A DNA stretch of 10,827 nucleotides, from the NCBI GenBank assembly GCA_030839105.1, contig JAUZEI010000082.1, positions 1-10,827 on the forward strand. The letters are read 5' to 3'. The first letter of the stretch is position 1, and the number at the start of each line of letters is the position of its first letter. This DNA comes from Actinomycetota bacterium. Lineage in GTDB: Bacteria; Actinomycetota; Acidimicrobiia; IMCC26256; PALSA-610. Positions 1 through 6,309 of the stretch are shown here, in pieces. The translations under genes were made by a program, and so were the position numbers. The notes under the pieces were generated by a model, which was not told the DNA's origin, did not search any database, and saw nothing but the letters and a program-made list of their open reading frames with translations.

Positions 1-1445
1 ACGAACCAATCGCGATCGCCGATGAAGTGCCCGATGTCGAACAACCGGTATCCGTCGAGGGGCCATTCGACGCGGCGAAAGAGCTCGTCCTCGGACGACT
101 GGTCGTAACCGTTGAGAATCGCATCGGGTTGCTGACCGGGACCGACATACCATTGCTGCGCCGCGACGATCGCCGGCGCGTAGGTGCGCAGCCCCGCCAT
201 CGCGTGCCGCAACACCCCGGGCGTCAGCACGTGCGCGCCGTCGATCATGAAGGCGATGACCTTGCCGGTCGCCAGCTTCACGCCGGCGTTGAGCGCGTCG
301 ACGGGCGTCGGAGTCGCGTCGTCGCCCAGGTTCACGTAGCGGAACTCCGGGCCGAAGCCTCGTACGTATTCGTCGCCGAGGACCTGCTCAGGGGCAGATC
401 CGTTTTCGATCGCTATCACCTCGTAGTCGAGGTCTGCGATGTCGCGCTGGTAGGACCGAGAGAGTGAATGCAGCGTGCGCGCCGCCTCGCGCCGCATGTT
501 GTAGAACACCACGATGACGGAAAGGTCCTTCGCTTCCGACGGCGTGGTCGGCGCAATCGGCGCGTGGCTCGCCGTCCGCCGCTGTTTGTCGGCATTGCTC
601 CGGCGTCCGGCCGCCTTCGTCTTGCGCCACCAGACCGCGGAGTCGTCGATCCGCTCCGTCGCCTCATCGATGCCGAGCCGGCCGCGGAGCTCGTCGATGG
701 TCTGCGCGCCGGTGTCGCTCGCGCCGTCGTCGACGACGACGATGCCGCCGAACGCGACCGAGTCGTACATCTCCGCCAACGCCTCGATCGCCTCGGCGTC
801 GCTGTGCCCGATGCGCAGCAAGGAAATCTGCTCGATGGGCGCGCTCGCGAGCGCGTCCGCGGGTCGACCCTGAAGGAAGCGCACGCGCTCGTCCAGGAGC
901 CGGAATCGGGAGAAGCCGTCGCGGACGGTGTCGAGATCGGTCCACACATCGAGCGCGTCGTCGGCGTCCTGCTCGACGCGGAAGGCGTCGGCGATCCAGA
1001 CGGACTTGTCGTCGAGCCCGTATGCATTGAGGTAGCCGCGCATGAAGATGGCGGTGCCGCCCCTGCGCGTTCCGCAATCGACGAGGTCGCCCGCGATGTG
1101 CTCGTCGCGCACGAGGTCGAGGCAGTGTCGGAGGTGGTCGAGGCGGACATGGCCGATGTCGAGGTACGGCAGTTGGGCGCCCTCGTGCGACGCGTTCGGC
1201 AAGGACCCGGAACGGCGACGCTCGATCAGCCGCTCCCAGGAGATCTGCAGCTCGCGCGCCGGGTTACCGAGCTTGGCCGCCTCGGGCGGCATGTTCTTGC
1301 GCAGGCAGTCGACGAGGTAGGCAAGGCGGAGCTCGTGATCCAGGTAGAGCTCGTTCAACAACGCCGCTTCCAACAGGTCGAGGTAGGCGTCGCCGGGACG
1401 CGCGACGCGCGGCGCGTCGTCGTTCCGGTCGTCGTTCTCGGCCAA
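1..1445 (-). CDS. TylF-like methyltransferase / GT2 glycosyltransferase fusion, partial (3' end outside window)
   Basis: The frame is open from 1445 to the window edge (481 codons, no stop). Residues about 95-275 resemble TylF/MycF sugar O-methyltransferases: the SAM-site segment is LVDCGTRRGG (121-130), followed by VWIADAF (149-155), a GGIVVVDD strand (233-240) and VWWRK (271-275). After a basic, Ala/Pro-rich linker (about 277-305), residues from 308 match the GT2 fold: SVIVVFYN (309-316), YEVIAIENGS (341-350), ALNAGVKLATG (384-394) and MIDGAHVL (400-407). The start is TTG at 1445: an in-frame TGA lies only eight codons upstream (1467-1469), no other start codon lies between, and AGGAGG sits 6 nt before the TTG. 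The protein probably acts in the cytoplasm on nucleotide sugars or a growing glycan. The TylF half has lost the usual RLDGD acidic segment (RIGHSD at 211-216) and may be inactive or altered. Domain assignment is firm; substrates are unknown. Confidence 0.85.
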   Translation of the reverse strand, partial: MAENDDRNDDAPRVARPGDAYLDLLEAALLNELYLDHELRLAYLVDCLRKNMPPEAAKLGNPARELQISWERLIERRRSGSLPNASHEGAQLPYLDIGHVRLDHLRHCLDLVRDEHIAGDLVDCGTRRGGTAIFMRGYLNAYGLDDKSVWIADAFRVEQDADDALDVWTDLDTVRDGFSRFRLLDERVRFLQGRPADALASAPIEQISLLRIGHSDAEAIEALAEMYDSVAFGGIVVVDDGASDTGAQTIDELRGRLGIDEATERIDDSAVWWRKTKAAGRRSNADKQRRTASHAPIAPTTPSEAKDLSVIVVFYNMRREAARTLHSLSRSYQRDIADLDYEVIAIENGSAPEQVLGDEYVRGFGPEFRYVNLGDDATPTPVDALNAGVKLATGKVIAFMIDGAHVLTPGVLRHAMAGLRTYAPAIVAAQQWYVGPGQQPDAILNGYDQSSEDELFRRVEWPLDGYRLFDIGHFIGDRDWF

Positions 1446-1451
1446 GACCTG

Positions 1452-1457
1452 CCTCCT
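1452..1457 (-). promoter_or_regulatory. Shine-Dalgarno AGGAGG deciding the TTG start at 1445
   Basis: A perfect AGGAGG on the minus strand lies 6 nt upstream of TTG 1445. An ATG at 1470 is nearer the promoter but is in another frame. The real frame meets a stop at 1467-1469, so this site sets the start of the TylF-GT2 gene. Confidence 0.75.
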
Positions 1458-1468
1458 CTGCGAGCCTC

Positions 1469-1474
1469 ATTGTA
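1469..1474 (-). promoter_or_regulatory. -10 element TACAAT for the TylF-GT2 gene
   Basis: On the minus strand TACAAT differs from TATAAT at one base. It would place the transcript start near 1462, giving a leader of about 17 nt that holds the AGGAGG. The -35 region at 17 bp spacing (CGGACC) is weak and overlaps an inverted repeat at 1492-1506. Confidence 0.5.
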
Positions 1475-1491
1475 CGAGGGTCGTATGCGCG

Positions 1492-1506
1492 GGTCCGGAG
1501 AGGACC
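1492..1506. repeat. Short inverted repeat GGTCC-N5-GGACC in a divergent promoter region
   Basis: Perfect 5-bp arms (1492-1496 and 1502-1506) flank a 5-nt centre. The repeat lies between the promoters of the divergent TylF-GT2 and acetyltransferase genes and overlaps the -35 position of the former. It could be an operator, but short GC palindromes are common by chance in this DNA. Confidence 0.2.
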
Positions 1507-1532
1507 GGGCCGGAACGTCACCGCGCCGCGGC

Positions 1533-1542
1533 TTGCTACCGT
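1533..1542 (+). promoter_or_regulatory. Extended -10 promoter TTGCTACCGT for the acetyltransferase (leaderless)
   Basis: TTGCTACCGT holds TGC directly before TACCGT, an extended -10 (TGN-TANNNT). The hexamer ends 6 nt before ATG 1549, so transcription is predicted to begin at or next to the start codon. That explains why no Shine-Dalgarno sequence is seen. The same ten bases recur at 9274-9283 on the other strand. Confidence 0.5.
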
Positions 1543-1548
1543 TCGAGG

Positions 1549-2094
1549 ATGTTCGTCCACGACACCGCGATCGTCGAGTCGGGCGTGTCGCTCGGTGAGG
1601 CCACTCGGGTGTGGCACCACGCGCACGTCCGGTCGGGAGCGATCATCGGTCGTGACTGCAGCCTCGGAAAGAACGTGTTCGTCGACGCCGGTGTACGAAT
1701 CGGCGACCGCGTGAGGGTTCAGAACAACGTCTCGGTGTACGCCGGTGTGACTCTCGCCGACGACGTATTCGTCGGACCGAGTGCCGTCTTCACGAATGAC
1801 CGACACCCCCGTGCGCACGGATACGCGTGGGAGGTCGCGCCGACCGCCGTCCGCCGGGGCGCCTCGATCGGCGCGAACGCAACGCTTGTTTGCCCGATCG
1901 AGATCGGGGACTGGTCGATGGTGAGCGCCGGTGCGGTGGTCACGAAGGATGTACTGCCGCATCAGCTGGTGGTGGGCAATCCCGCGCGACCGGCGGGCTG
2001 GTGTTGTTGGTGCGGTCGCGTGGTGTCGCGCGCCGAGATCAGGCCGGCCGACGCGGTGTGCGAATGCGGGCTTCGACTCGGCGACACGCGCTGA
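1549..2094 (+). CDS. Left-handed beta-helix sugar N-/O-acetyltransferase with Cys-rich tail
   Basis: The 181-residue protein is built of hexapeptide turns (IIGRDC, SLGKNV, RIGDRV, SIGANA, EIGDWS) typical of LbH acyltransferases. VQNNVSVY (57-64), VFVGPSAVFTND (73-84) and GAVVTKDV (128-135) resemble the WbpD/WlbB and FdtC/QdtC group, which transfer acetyl from acetyl-CoA to an amino group on an NDP-sugar. The closing VVGNPAR (141-147) is the usual end of the helix. An unusual extension of about 30 residues follows, with CCWCG (152-156) and CECG (171-174), possibly a small zinc knuckle. ATG 1549 has no ribosome site but follows a -10 element at leaderless distance. The GT4 gene follows after 222 bp. 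Substrate is unassigned: no aminotransferase lies nearby, so an amino-sugar substrate is inferred from family alone and O-acetylation remains possible. Confidence 0.85.
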   Translation: MFVHDTAIVESGVSLGEATRVWHHAHVRSGAIIGRDCSLGKNVFVDAGVRIGDRVRVQNNVSVYAGVTLADDVFVGPSAVFTNDRHPRAHGYAWEVAPTAVRRGASIGANATLVCPIEIGDWSMVSAGAVVTKDVLPHQLVVGNPARPAGWCCWCGRVVSRAEIRPADAVCECGLRLGDTR

Positions 2095-2097
2095 CCC

Positions 2098-2123
2098 GCG
2101 CGGCGGCGAGCACGCGCCCGCGC
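2098..2123. terminator. Possible weak hairpin after the acetyltransferase
   Basis: GCGCGG (2098-2103) can pair with CCGCGC (2118-2123) just after the TGA at 2092-2094. There is no T-run and the loop is long. The rest of 2095-2316 holds a promoter-like TTGATAC at 2239-2245 and no gene I can support. Confidence 0.2.
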
Positions 2124-2238
2124 TCCCTTCACGATGAATACGAATAGGTCATCCGGGTAACTAACACGCTTTTCTCCCCGAACCTTTCGGCCGATCACAC
2201 GCGTCCTCTCTGGCTCGTCCGCGGGGCCCGGAATAGGC

Positions 2239-2248
2239 TTGATACACG
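2239..2248 (+). promoter_or_regulatory. Possible extended -10 TTGATACACG before the GT4 gene
   Basis: TGA precedes TACACG in an extended -10 arrangement, and the sequence resembles the TTGCTAC elements elsewhere in the window. The last base is not the expected T and no -35 is visible. It would put the transcript start near 2255, upstream of the favoured start at 2317. Confidence 0.25.
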
Positions 2249-2316
2249 AACTGATCAGGCTGAACGAACGTGTTCGCCGTCCGACCGCGCCTCACTCCGG
2301 GATGGGTGCCTACATC

Positions 2317-3498
2317 GTGCGCATCGTGATGACGAACAACTTCTTTCTCCCGAGACCCAGCGGGAGTGCGCACCACACTGCCGGTCTCGCGCGCCGTCTC
2401 GCCGAGATCGGCCACGACGTGCTCGTCGTCACCGCGGCCCACCGCGGAGCACCGCGCGAGGAATGGCGCGACGGCTATCGCGTCGTACGCCTGCCGAGCT
2501 GGACCCCGCCCCCGTTCCGCATCGGCATGAACTACGAGATCCCCTGGACCATCTCCCCGCGCAATATGCGAGAGCTCTTCCGCCTGCTCGACGAGTTCCG
2601 TCCCGACGTCGTCCACCAGGGCGGTCAGTTCTTCGATCTCACGTTCATGAGCGCCATCTGGGCCCGGCGCCGGAAGGTGCCGACAGTGCTGACCGTCTAC
2701 ACCGCGCTCGTACACAGCGACCGGATCGCCCGCAAGATCCTGTGGCTCGGCGACATGCTCCTGGTGCGACCCTTCATCGCGATCGGCCGGCCGACCGTCG
2801 TCGTCATCGACACACCCATCGATGCGTACGTCCGGCGCCGTTATCGCGTGCGCGACGACCGCGTCGCCACCGTCATGATCGGCGTCGAGCCCGATCGCTT
2901 CGTCGGTGTGGACCGCCGGAAGGTCCGTGAGCAGCTCGAGCTCGGCGACCGGCCCATTGTCCTTTCGCTCGGGCATGTCATCCCGCTGATCCGCGACCGG
3001 CTCGCATTGGTGCGCGCCATGCCGCGCCTCATCGAGCAGCATCCGGACCTCGTCGTGCTCGTCGTCGGCCACATCTTCGACGAAGCGTTCCTACGCCTCG
3101 CCGACGAGCTCGGCGTTCGTGATCACCTCGTCTGCACCGGCGAGGTCGAACGGGACGAGGTACCCGCATACGTCGCCGCCTCCGACGTGGAAGCGCACGA
3201 CTTCCACTACTTCGGGCTCGGGACGACGACGCTCGAGGTCATGGCCGCCGGAGTGCCGGTCGTATCCGTGGTTGCCGAGGACAACTTTCCGGGGCTCGAG
3301 CTGAGGTCCGGCGAGAACATCACGATCGTCCCCGAGGACGCGCCGGTTGCACTCGCGAACGCGATTCACGAGCTCTTGGAGGATCGCGAGTTGGCGGCGC
3401 GCGTGGGCAAGGGGCAGCGCCAGTTCGTCATGGACCACTTCTCGATGCAGGCGGTCTCGCGCGACTATCTGGCGCTCTACGAGAAGGTCGCCGACTGA
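2317..3498 (+). CDS. GT4-family (GT-B fold) glycosyltransferase
   Basis: The 393-residue protein has both GT-B halves. The N-terminal domain starts MRIVMTNNFFLPRPSGSAHH (1-20), the usual acceptor-side GT4 opening. The donor-side half has LSLGHVIPLIRDR (216-228), LVVLVVG (245-251), VCTGEV (272-277), VPAYVAASDV (282-291) and LEVMAAGVPVV (306-316). The usual EX7E signature is changed: the second Glu is E307, but FGLGTTTLE has extra spacing and no clear first Glu. Start choice: GTG 2317 fits the family N-terminus; ATG 2302 is possible; an in-frame TTG at 2239 lies inside a promoter-like element. GGGATGGG ends 10 nt before GTG 2317 and is a weak ribosome site. It likely transfers a sugar from an NDP donor to a lipid-linked glycan at the inner membrane face. 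Donor and acceptor cannot be told. Confidence 0.88.
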   Translation: MRIVMTNNFFLPRPSGSAHHTAGLARRLAEIGHDVLVVTAAHRGAPREEWRDGYRVVRLPSWTPPPFRIGMNYEIPWTISPRNMRELFRLLDEFRPDVVHQGGQFFDLTFMSAIWARRRKVPTVLTVYTALVHSDRIARKILWLGDMLLVRPFIAIGRPTVVVIDTPIDAYVRRRYRVRDDRVATVMIGVEPDRFVGVDRRKVREQLELGDRPIVLSLGHVIPLIRDRLALVRAMPRLIEQHPDLVVLVVGHIFDEAFLRLADELGVRDHLVCTGEVERDEVPAYVAASDVEAHDFHYFGLGTTTLEVMAAGVPVVSVVAEDNFPGLELRSGENITIVPEDAPVALANAIHELLEDRELAARVGKGQRQFVMDHFSMQAVSRDYLALYEKVAD

Positions 3499-3505
3499 TC
3501 GACGT

Positions 3506-3540
3506 CGACGGCGTGCCCGGCCGCCGGGCCCACACCGTCG
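3506..3540. terminator. Bidirectional hairpin between convergent genes
   Basis: Outer arms CGACGG (3506-3511) and CCGTCG (3535-3540) pair perfectly. Inside them GTG (3513-3515) pairs with CAC (3531-3533), and CCCGG (3516-3520) with CCGGG (3524-3528) around a 3-nt loop. The hairpin fills the 65-bp gap between the ends of the GT4 gene and the minus-strand SDR gene. No T-run is present, which is common for hairpins in GC-rich actinobacterial DNA. Confidence 0.55.
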
Positions 3541-3563
3541 GCACCCATCAGCACGATTCGGAA

Positions 3564-4460
3564 CTAAGCGGGAGTCGCCTCCGCGGCTTCCCATACCTCT
3601 TTGATCCGCACGATGCCGGGGATCGACGTCATCTCGGACACCTCGCCGTCGGAGACGAAACGCTCGACGAGCCGATCGCCGAGCCGAGGCGGTATCCACT
3701 GCAGGGGGACGCCGGGCTCGAACCGCCGGGCGAGCGCCTCTACGGGCTCGGGAACGCCGGCGTCGAGGTGATACAGACCCGGGCCGAGGTGAAACGCGGC
3801 GAGGTTCAGCCGCACCGCTTCGTGCGGTGTCAGCCAGTACCGCTCGCACGGTGAGACCGCGAGCGGGTCGCCGTTCTCGCGTTGCGCGACCCAGGTTTCG
3901 AGCACGGAGCCACTCGAGCCGAGCACGTTGCCCAGTCGCACCGCGGAGTACCCGGCGCGCAGGGCGATGCGCTCGCCGAGAAGCTTCGTCGCGCCGTACA
4001 CCGTTTCCGGTGCCGCGGCCTTGCAGGTCGAGACGAAGACGAGATTGCCGGGAAGGACCCCCGCAACCGTCGCGGCCTCGACGATGTTGTTCGTGCCGAG
4101 CACGTTCACCTGAGTCGTGCCGAGCGGGTGAACCTCTCCGACGGGCGCGTGCTTCATGGCCGCGAGGTGGATCACGAGGTCGGGACGCAGGCGTCGCATC
4201 GTCTGGTCGACGAGCTCCGCGTTGGTGATGTCGAGATCGGGAAGGTCGGTCAGGTACGTCTCGGCGCCGAGCTCATCGAGGTGCTCGGCAATTCGCCGTC
4301 CGAGGAAACCGTCCGCGCCCGTGACGAGTACACGCTTCCCGTCGACGAGGTCGGGTGGCAGCTCGAGCTTGTGCTCGGGGCGGGGGAGAAGATCGGCATA
4401 CCGCCCTGCAACCCGTTGAGCGAGTATCTCGGCGATGTGGTTCGACTGCGGGACCTGCAA
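3564..4460 (-). CDS. CapD/FlaA1-like nucleotide-sugar epimerase/dehydratase (SDR)
   Basis: From TTG 4460 this is 298 residues with a Rossmann motif GADGFLG (48-54), the CapD-type AAMKHAPVGEVHP (100-112), NVLGTNNIVEA (119-129), STCKAAAP (144-151), YGATK (155-159) and VRLGNVLGSSGSVLETW (174-190). Relatives are inverting or retaining UDP-GlcNAc 4,6-dehydratases and epimerases. The family STDK segment reads STCK, so Cys146 replaces the catalytic Asp, while Lys147, Tyr155 and Lys159 are kept; 4,6-dehydratase activity is therefore doubtful. Start is uncertain: TTG 4460 follows a TAGTAT -10 by 7 nt (leaderless), while GTG 4493 would add 11 residues and place that -10 inside the gene. No ATG, GTG or TTG lies in frame between 4460 and the Rossmann motif, and neither candidate has a Shine-Dalgarno sequence. 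It acts in the cytoplasm on an NDP-hexose. Confidence 0.82.
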   Translation of the reverse strand: MQVPQSNHIAEILAQRVAGRYADLLPRPEHKLELPPDLVDGKRVLVTGADGFLGRRIAEHLDELGAETYLTDLPDLDITNAELVDQTMRRLRPDLVIHLAAMKHAPVGEVHPLGTTQVNVLGTNNIVEAATVAGVLPGNLVFVSTCKAAAPETVYGATKLLGERIALRAGYSAVRLGNVLGSSGSVLETWVAQRENGDPLAVSPCERYWLTPHEAVRLNLAAFHLGPGLYHLDAGVPEPVEALARRFEPGVPLQWIPPRLGDRLVERFVSDGEVSEMTSIPGIVRIKEVWEAAEATPA

Positions 4461-4467
4461 GCCAGGA

Positions 4468-4473
4468 ATACTA
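4468..4473 (-). promoter_or_regulatory. -10 element TAGTAT for the CapD-like gene
   Basis: On the minus strand TAGTAT ends 7 nt before TTG 4460, so the predicted transcript starts at about the start codon. No consensus -35 is seen. The 17-bp stretch where the spacer lies contains an inverted repeat (4476-4492). Confidence 0.4.
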
Positions 4474-4475
4474 GC

Positions 4476-4492
4476 TGTGCATGTGTCGCACA
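4476..4492. repeat. Inverted repeat TGTGC-N7-GCACA, possible operator
   Basis: Perfect 5-bp arms (4476-4480, 4488-4492) lie 3-19 bp upstream of the TAGTAT element, in the spacer between -35 and -10 positions. They sit in the divergent region between the CapD-like gene and the membrane glycosyltransferase gene. No specific regulator can be assigned. Confidence 0.25.
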
Positions 4493-4562
4493 CACCCGGG
4501 CGCGATGGCGGATAAACCGCGTTCCGGTCATAGCGCGTCGGCTCCTCGATGATTCGGCCGTC

Positions 4563-4571
4563 TGTGATACT
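4563..4571 (+). promoter_or_regulatory. Extended -10 TGT-GATACT before the membrane protein gene
   Basis: TGT precedes GATACT, an extended -10 like those elsewhere in the window. It gives a leader of roughly 33 nt before GTG 4611, in which GGGGA (4600-4604) could serve as a ribosome site 6 nt from the start. The -35 region is not recognisable. Confidence 0.4.
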
Positions 4572-4610
4572 TGCGCACCGACAACTCGAACGGCGTAGTG
4601 GGGACGACGA

Positions 4611-6281
4611 GTGGTGAAGGCTCCGGACGACATCGAGGCGGCGTCGAACGCGGCCGACCCGTCGCGTCGCGACGGTGCGCGGTCGTGGATGCGGTCTCGC
4701 CCCGATCGCTCTCCTCGCGCGCGAGCCGCGGGCCTGGCATTCGCCGCGGTCGAGGCGATTGCGCTGCCGCTGATGCTCTGGTGGGACCGGGGCACATGGT
4801 TTCAACTCGACGACTGGGACTTCATCGCGGCGCGGACGGGTGGCAACGTCGGTGACCTGCTGCGTCCGCATTTCGAACACTGGACCACGCTTCCGATCCT
4901 CGCCTACCGGTTGATGTGGGCGGTGTTCGGCCTGCGGACCATCGTTCCCTATGAGGCACTTGTCGTCATCGCGCATCTCGCGGTCGCCGCCCTGTTGCGA
5001 GTCGTCATGCGCCGCGCCGGCGTCGGGCCTTGGTTGTCGACCCTGGCCGCGACGGTGTTCGTCTTCCTCGGCGCGGGAGCGGAGAACATCCTCGTCGCGT
5101 TCCAGATCACGTTCGTGGGTTCACTGGCGTTCGGTCTCGTGCACCTCCTGCTCGCCGACCACGACGGACCGGTCGACCGTCGCGATCTGCTCGGTCTCCT
5201 CGCAGGGCTCGCGGCGCTGATGTGCTCGGGGGTCGCGATCTCCATGACGATCACCGTCGGCTACGCCATGCTGTTGCGGCGCGGATGGCGGATCGCGCTG
5301 TTGCATACGGTGCCGCTCGGTGCGATCTATCTGTTGTGGCAGTCGTTCGCTCCGCAGGAGGCGGCGCCCGCGTACTACCACACCAATTCGCCGCTCGAAG
5401 TGCTTCGATTCGTCGCGGTCGGGTTGCGAGCGTCGTTCGGCGGCATCGGCCAGTTGCCGGGCGTCGGCATCGCACTCGCACTCGTGCTCATCCTCGGTAC
5501 CGCGGTGGCATTGCGCTCCGGGAGCCTTGACGCGCTCCGACGGCAAGCGGCCGCGCCGGTCGCGTTGTTCGCAGGTGCGATCACATTCTTGATGATCACC
5601 GGGTTCTACCGGTCCGGTCAGTCGAACGGTCTTGCGCTCATCTATCGGGGCTTCGGGCCCGAACACGCGCGTACCCCGCGGTACATCCACGTGGTCGTCG
5701 CAATGACGTTGCCTGCGATCGCCCTCGCGGCGCAGTACATCATCCGGCACCGGCGGCAGGCCGCGATCGTCGTGGTCGCAGTGCTGGTTGCCGGATTGCC
5801 CGGCAACATCGACAAGCTGGTTCACTACGCGAACCGCTCACCGATCATCCAGGCCCGGCGTCCGTACATCCTGGCCGCGCCCCGGTTGCCGATCGCCCGC
5901 CGGCTCCCGCGGTCGGTGTCGCTCGCACCGTTCCTCTCGCTCGGCTGGTTGATCGACAGCGTTCCCTCGGGCCGACTCCCGAACCCGGGGCCGCGCTCGC
6001 CTGCTGCGAACGCCCGTGAGACCCTCGATCTCACGCTGGGCGCATCGGACGTGCCTCAGACCGAGCGGTGTCGGACACTCGTCGCGCCGACGACGCGGGT
6101 CTTCGCGAAGGGCGACCGCATCACCCTTCGTAGCGGCGCGGTGCGCATGCTCACCGTCGGCGCGCCGACGACGGCTGCGAAGCCGCTCACGCCGTCGACC
6201 GTCGTTGTGCTCGCGGGCCCGCTGCGCGTACGCATCACGCCGACACCGACGGGCGCCGAGCGCGCGGTCATCTGCGGATGA
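4611..6281 (+). CDS. Polytopic membrane protein, probable GT-C-type glycosyltransferase
   Basis: The 556-residue protein has a basic cytoplasmic N-terminus (1-38) and about nine to eleven hydrophobic helices, roughly at 40-58, 92-108, 113-133, 141-157, 161-182, 193-215, 226-245, 264-300, 314-333, 359-378 and 384-398. The first outside loop carries LDDWDF (66-71) and HFEHW (88-92), where GT-C enzymes place the acidic residues that bind the polyprenyl-phosphate sugar donor. GTG 4611 follows an in-frame TAG (4596-4598) with no other start between; GTG 4614 is equally possible. The last 85-90 residues are hydrophilic and beta-rich, probably a small extracytoplasmic domain. It is a lone plus-strand gene, divergent from the CapD-like gene and convergent with the epimerase gene, 28 bp apart. 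Role in adding a sugar outside the membrane is inferred; a generic glycan-locus membrane protein is the alternative. Confidence 0.7.
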   Translation: MVKAPDDIEAASNAADPSRRDGARSWMRSRPDRSPRARAAGLAFAAVEAIALPLMLWWDRGTWFQLDDWDFIAARTGGNVGDLLRPHFEHWTTLPILAYRLMWAVFGLRTIVPYEALVVIAHLAVAALLRVVMRRAGVGPWLSTLAATVFVFLGAGAENILVAFQITFVGSLAFGLVHLLLADHDGPVDRRDLLGLLAGLAALMCSGVAISMTITVGYAMLLRRGWRIALLHTVPLGAIYLLWQSFAPQEAAPAYYHTNSPLEVLRFVAVGLRASFGGIGQLPGVGIALALVLILGTAVALRSGSLDALRRQAAAPVALFAGAITFLMITGFYRSGQSNGLALIYRGFGPEHARTPRYIHVVVAMTLPAIALAAQYIIRHRRQAAIVVVAVLVAGLPGNIDKLVHYANRSPIIQARRPYILAAPRLPIARRLPRSVSLAPFLSLGWLIDSVPSGRLPNPGPRSPAANARETLDLTLGASDVPQTERCRTLVAPTTRVFAKGDRITLRSGAVRMLTVGAPTTAAKPLTPSTVVVLAGPLRVRITPTPTGAERAVICG

Positions 6282-6309
6282 GCCGCGGGTCGTGGGCTGT
6301 ACGAGAGGG

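Noticed and set aside
468..1598. Long plus-strand frame opposite the TylF-GT2 gene
   Set aside because: It is Arg/Val/Asp-rich with no motif, and the other strand encodes clear domains throughout; GC-rich DNA gives such mirror frames.
2265..2276. CGAAC-GT-GTTCG palindrome resembling a LexA (SOS) box
   Set aside because: The arms fit, but the spacer is 2 nt while actinobacterial and Bacillus LexA boxes need 4.
2239..2316. TTG 2239 as start of the GT4 gene
   Set aside because: The codon lies in a promoter-like TTGATACACG, and the added 26 residues precede the normal family N-terminus.
2161..3072. Minus-strand frame of 303 codons across the GT4 gene
   Set aside because: Asp/His/Arg-rich with no domain, while the plus strand has full GT4 motifs.
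4494..4976. N-terminal extension of the CapD-like gene
   Set aside because: It would overlap the divergent membrane protein gene and its promoter, and the translation is low-complexity and Arg-rich.
6282..6309. AGCC/GGCT hairpin between convergent genes as a terminator
   Set aside because: Only four pairs with a 10-nt loop and no T-run; too weak to call.
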